Part shown: one piece after another, positions 62,307 through 64,000 of the stretch
Position numbering within the stretch: the stretch's first letter is position 1
Layout: every line of letters begins with the position of its first letter
The notes under the pieces: model-generated
What the model saw: only the letters and a program-made list of their open reading frames with translations
Databases searched by the model: none
Told to the model about the DNA's origin: nothing
Position numbers and translations under genes: made by a program
Assembly (NCBI GenBank): GCA_021399435.1
Contig: JAJTUP010000132.1
Location: forward strand, 56,930-120,929
Source of the DNA: Diaporthe sp. PMI_573
Lineage: Eukaryota > Ascomycota > Sordariomycetes > Diaporthales > Diaporthaceae
Reading direction: 5' to 3'
DNA: 64,000 bases

Positions 62307-63403
62307 CTATGTAAGTCGCCTTGCCATGCGTGTAGGTTTGTTCGTGGCCAAATTTCTGATATACCCAAAGAACATCTGAAGCATATCAGGGTCAGCGTGG
62401 ACTTTGTCGCTCATCCGCAACAAAGTTTCAGGAAAAAAGCCGCAGTAATGACATGGGGATGGACCCGATGCGGTAGCGATGGAAATTGCGGAATGGGAAG
62501 CCATTTCGGGTGTGATCTGCCGTCGCTGCCTCCGTGCTTCTGAAGGTCTCCCTCTCCTCGTGGAATTATCCATGGACAGTGTAGAAAGGCCCTGGAGGGG
62601 CGGTTGCTGCAATGTCCTTGCCGGTGGACCTGGTGATGATACCCTGCTGTTCGTACCTGGTGACCTCTTTCGTTTAGGAAGGCGACGGTCATCGTAGACT
62701 TGTTGAATTGCCCTGTGACATCGTTTTCTTCGGCTGGTGATGGCATCACCATCTCGCTGTGACACGGTGGTGTGCCTTCATCAGATTTCTTGTAAATCTC
62801 ATGCAGGTTCACGTTAACAACAGTGCGAATCTTGTCATTAGACAAAGTAATGACTTCCCGTGCCCTCTCTGCCAATCTGTCTTCCCGCTCGCGGTCATCA
62901 TCTAGGACAAGCCGACGGAACTCCTCTGGTACATCATCATGCCCATTCAAGGGCCTGCCAGCCTGGAGGTGGTCGGCGAGCATCCTTATGTGGTGTGGGA
63001 GGAGACGGTAATGTTTGCCCTCGTTCTGCCAGCAGTGATCCCCTTTTGTGCATGGCCTACCAGGACAACGCATGAGAAGGTAAGCCTTCCTGATGCATGC
63101 ACCCCGACCTAAGCCAGCAATTCTGGCTTCCAAGTCTGCTTCCTGGTTGGCTGTTGCCCCTCCCCTGTCAGACTTGCCCGCATCCACACGCTTGTAGTAA
63201 AACGTAATTGTGACAGTGATCCTCTTGCCGTCATTGAGAAACTTGCTCTTATCCGCGCTTGCGTCAGCTACCTTCGGTTGGAGAACGTGCTTCCAGAACT
63301 TGCGTGGCGATATGACAACACCAAGCTCTGATTCGCCAGCCTGGTTGACTATCCAGAGCAAATGGGATGCCCTTGGAGAGGCTAACCAAGATCCTCTTAT
63401 CAA
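62307..63403 (-). CDS. Hypothetical fungal protein with Cys-rich CPGRPC/GDHCW motif
   Basis: The main frame (63403 to about 62690) encodes a regulatory-looking protein: SELGVVISPRKFWKHVLQP, then MRCPGRPCTKGDHCWQNEGK and HYRLLPHHIRMLADHLQAG with EEFRRLVLDDDRERE. This combination of a small Cys cluster followed by a helical LLPHHIRML section recurs in fungal hypothetical proteins that I know only as unnamed. After about 62700 the sensible sequence moves to the overlapping frame (ending 62307, with EMASHSAISIATASGPSPCHYCG), so there is an intron or frameshift there. Function unknown; it may be a host gene or transposon-associated. Confidence 0.45.
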
Positions 63404-64000
63404 CTACTCGGAGCTGAGGCAATGGCGAGTCCAAAGGATGAAAGGCCAAACGACAGACATTCACCACTTCGCATTTGCCCTGGACCCGTTATAAGTTTTT
63501 CATCTAATAGACAGAGCTAAAATAAATGAATAAAAAGATAGGACAATCAAATTCCCAGCAACCGAGATTTCTCAAACTCGACGTTTTATAGTGGAATAAA
63601 CGATGGATGAACGGCACATCCTTAAACCCAAGACCCGCCTTTTACCACCGGAAGTACCAGCTTGCAAACAAAGTACGGCCCTTCGGCGAATTCGTAGGAC
63701 TACGTTCATGTGGATTTCCGATCAATATAGGACATAAGTACCAGACACTTTTCGAAAGCGGGGGCAATCTCGGCCGCGGCGAATTCAACGGGAATCTAGA
63801 ACAAAAGTTTTCGTATTCTTCAGCCTTCAGCCTAAGTATATAAGTTCGTTCAAGACAGCGTAGTCAAATCCCAGGCATGAACAAGCCACCCAGGCTGGCA
63901 CGAATGTGCCCTCCACTGCCGAATCTTGACTAGTGCTAACAAATCAAGTTCTGGTTAAAGTCGTCCCCGGACGGTTACAAGTAAAATAGCATCATATCTG
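63404..64000. other. Right end of window
   Basis: No gene supported. The frame 63607-63843 has no recognised features. Confidence 0.4.

Overview
The window looks like an accessory, transposon-rich region of a filamentous ascomycete (Pezizomycotina, probably a Sordariomycete). Evidence for this: short GT-AG introns of about 45-140 nt with CTAAC/CTGAC-type branch sites; a fungal repertoire (HET-domain protein, cytochrome P450s, a Baeyer-Villiger-type monooxygenase, a PLAC8 protein, fungal-type RNase H, HNH and PD-(D/E)XK-like nuclease domains, an ankyrin/ZZ protein); and fungal mobile elements (Tad-like LINE, Ty3 chromovirus, Fot/pogo and Tc1-like transposases). No rRNA, convincing tRNA or CRISPR array was seen.

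Layout. 0.65-4.1 kb: a LINE on the minus strand whose reverse transcriptase is cut off at its 3' side. 4.2-5.8 kb: an HNH-nuclease-domain gene. 6.0-6.3 kb: a 39-bp inverted repeat and a diverged segment that recurs at 18.1 kb. 7.1-8.4 kb: an intact RNase H gene with one intron. 9.4-10.9 kb: the C-terminal part of an SNF2-like helicase, flanked by copies of a 21-bp GC-rich palindrome. 12.4-12.8 kb: an intact PLAC8 gene with one intron. 13-20 kb: a gene and transposon graveyard holding transposase tails, a Tc1-like relic, an ankyrin/ZZ pseudogene abutting a PD-(D/E)XK-like gene, frameshifted unknowns and a decayed Fot/pogo element. 20.5-22.6 kb: an intact seven-exon P450. 24.3-25.8 kb: an oppositely oriented flavin monooxygenase lacking its N-terminal FAD motif. 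26.3-29.6 kb: fragments plus a four-exon gene of unknown function. 30.4-35.3 kb: a 1588-residue HET-domain protein. 36.9-42.7 kb: a Ty3 chromovirus with both LTRs, inactivated by a deletion in RT. 43-64 kb: mostly degraded material (MFS, P450 and Ras-GTPase relics), a three-exon unknown gene, two small genes with coiled-coil character, a solo LTR of the same Ty3 family with its target duplication, a second dispersed repeat and a duplicated promoter segment.

How parts relate. The genes that appear intact (RNase H, PLAC8, P450, the unknown genes at 28.8 and 49.9 kb, HET) do not form an obvious pathway. The P450/monooxygenase pair could be the remnant of a secondary-metabolism or detoxification locus. 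HET, ankyrin/ZZ and nuclease-like genes in a repeat-rich setting are typical of fast-evolving fungal self/non-self and accessory regions; that link is inference. Exon models were assembled by hand from splice signals and reading-phase continuity; the multi-exon models for P450, PLAC8, RNase H, HET, 28.8 kb and 49.9 kb keep phase across every junction.
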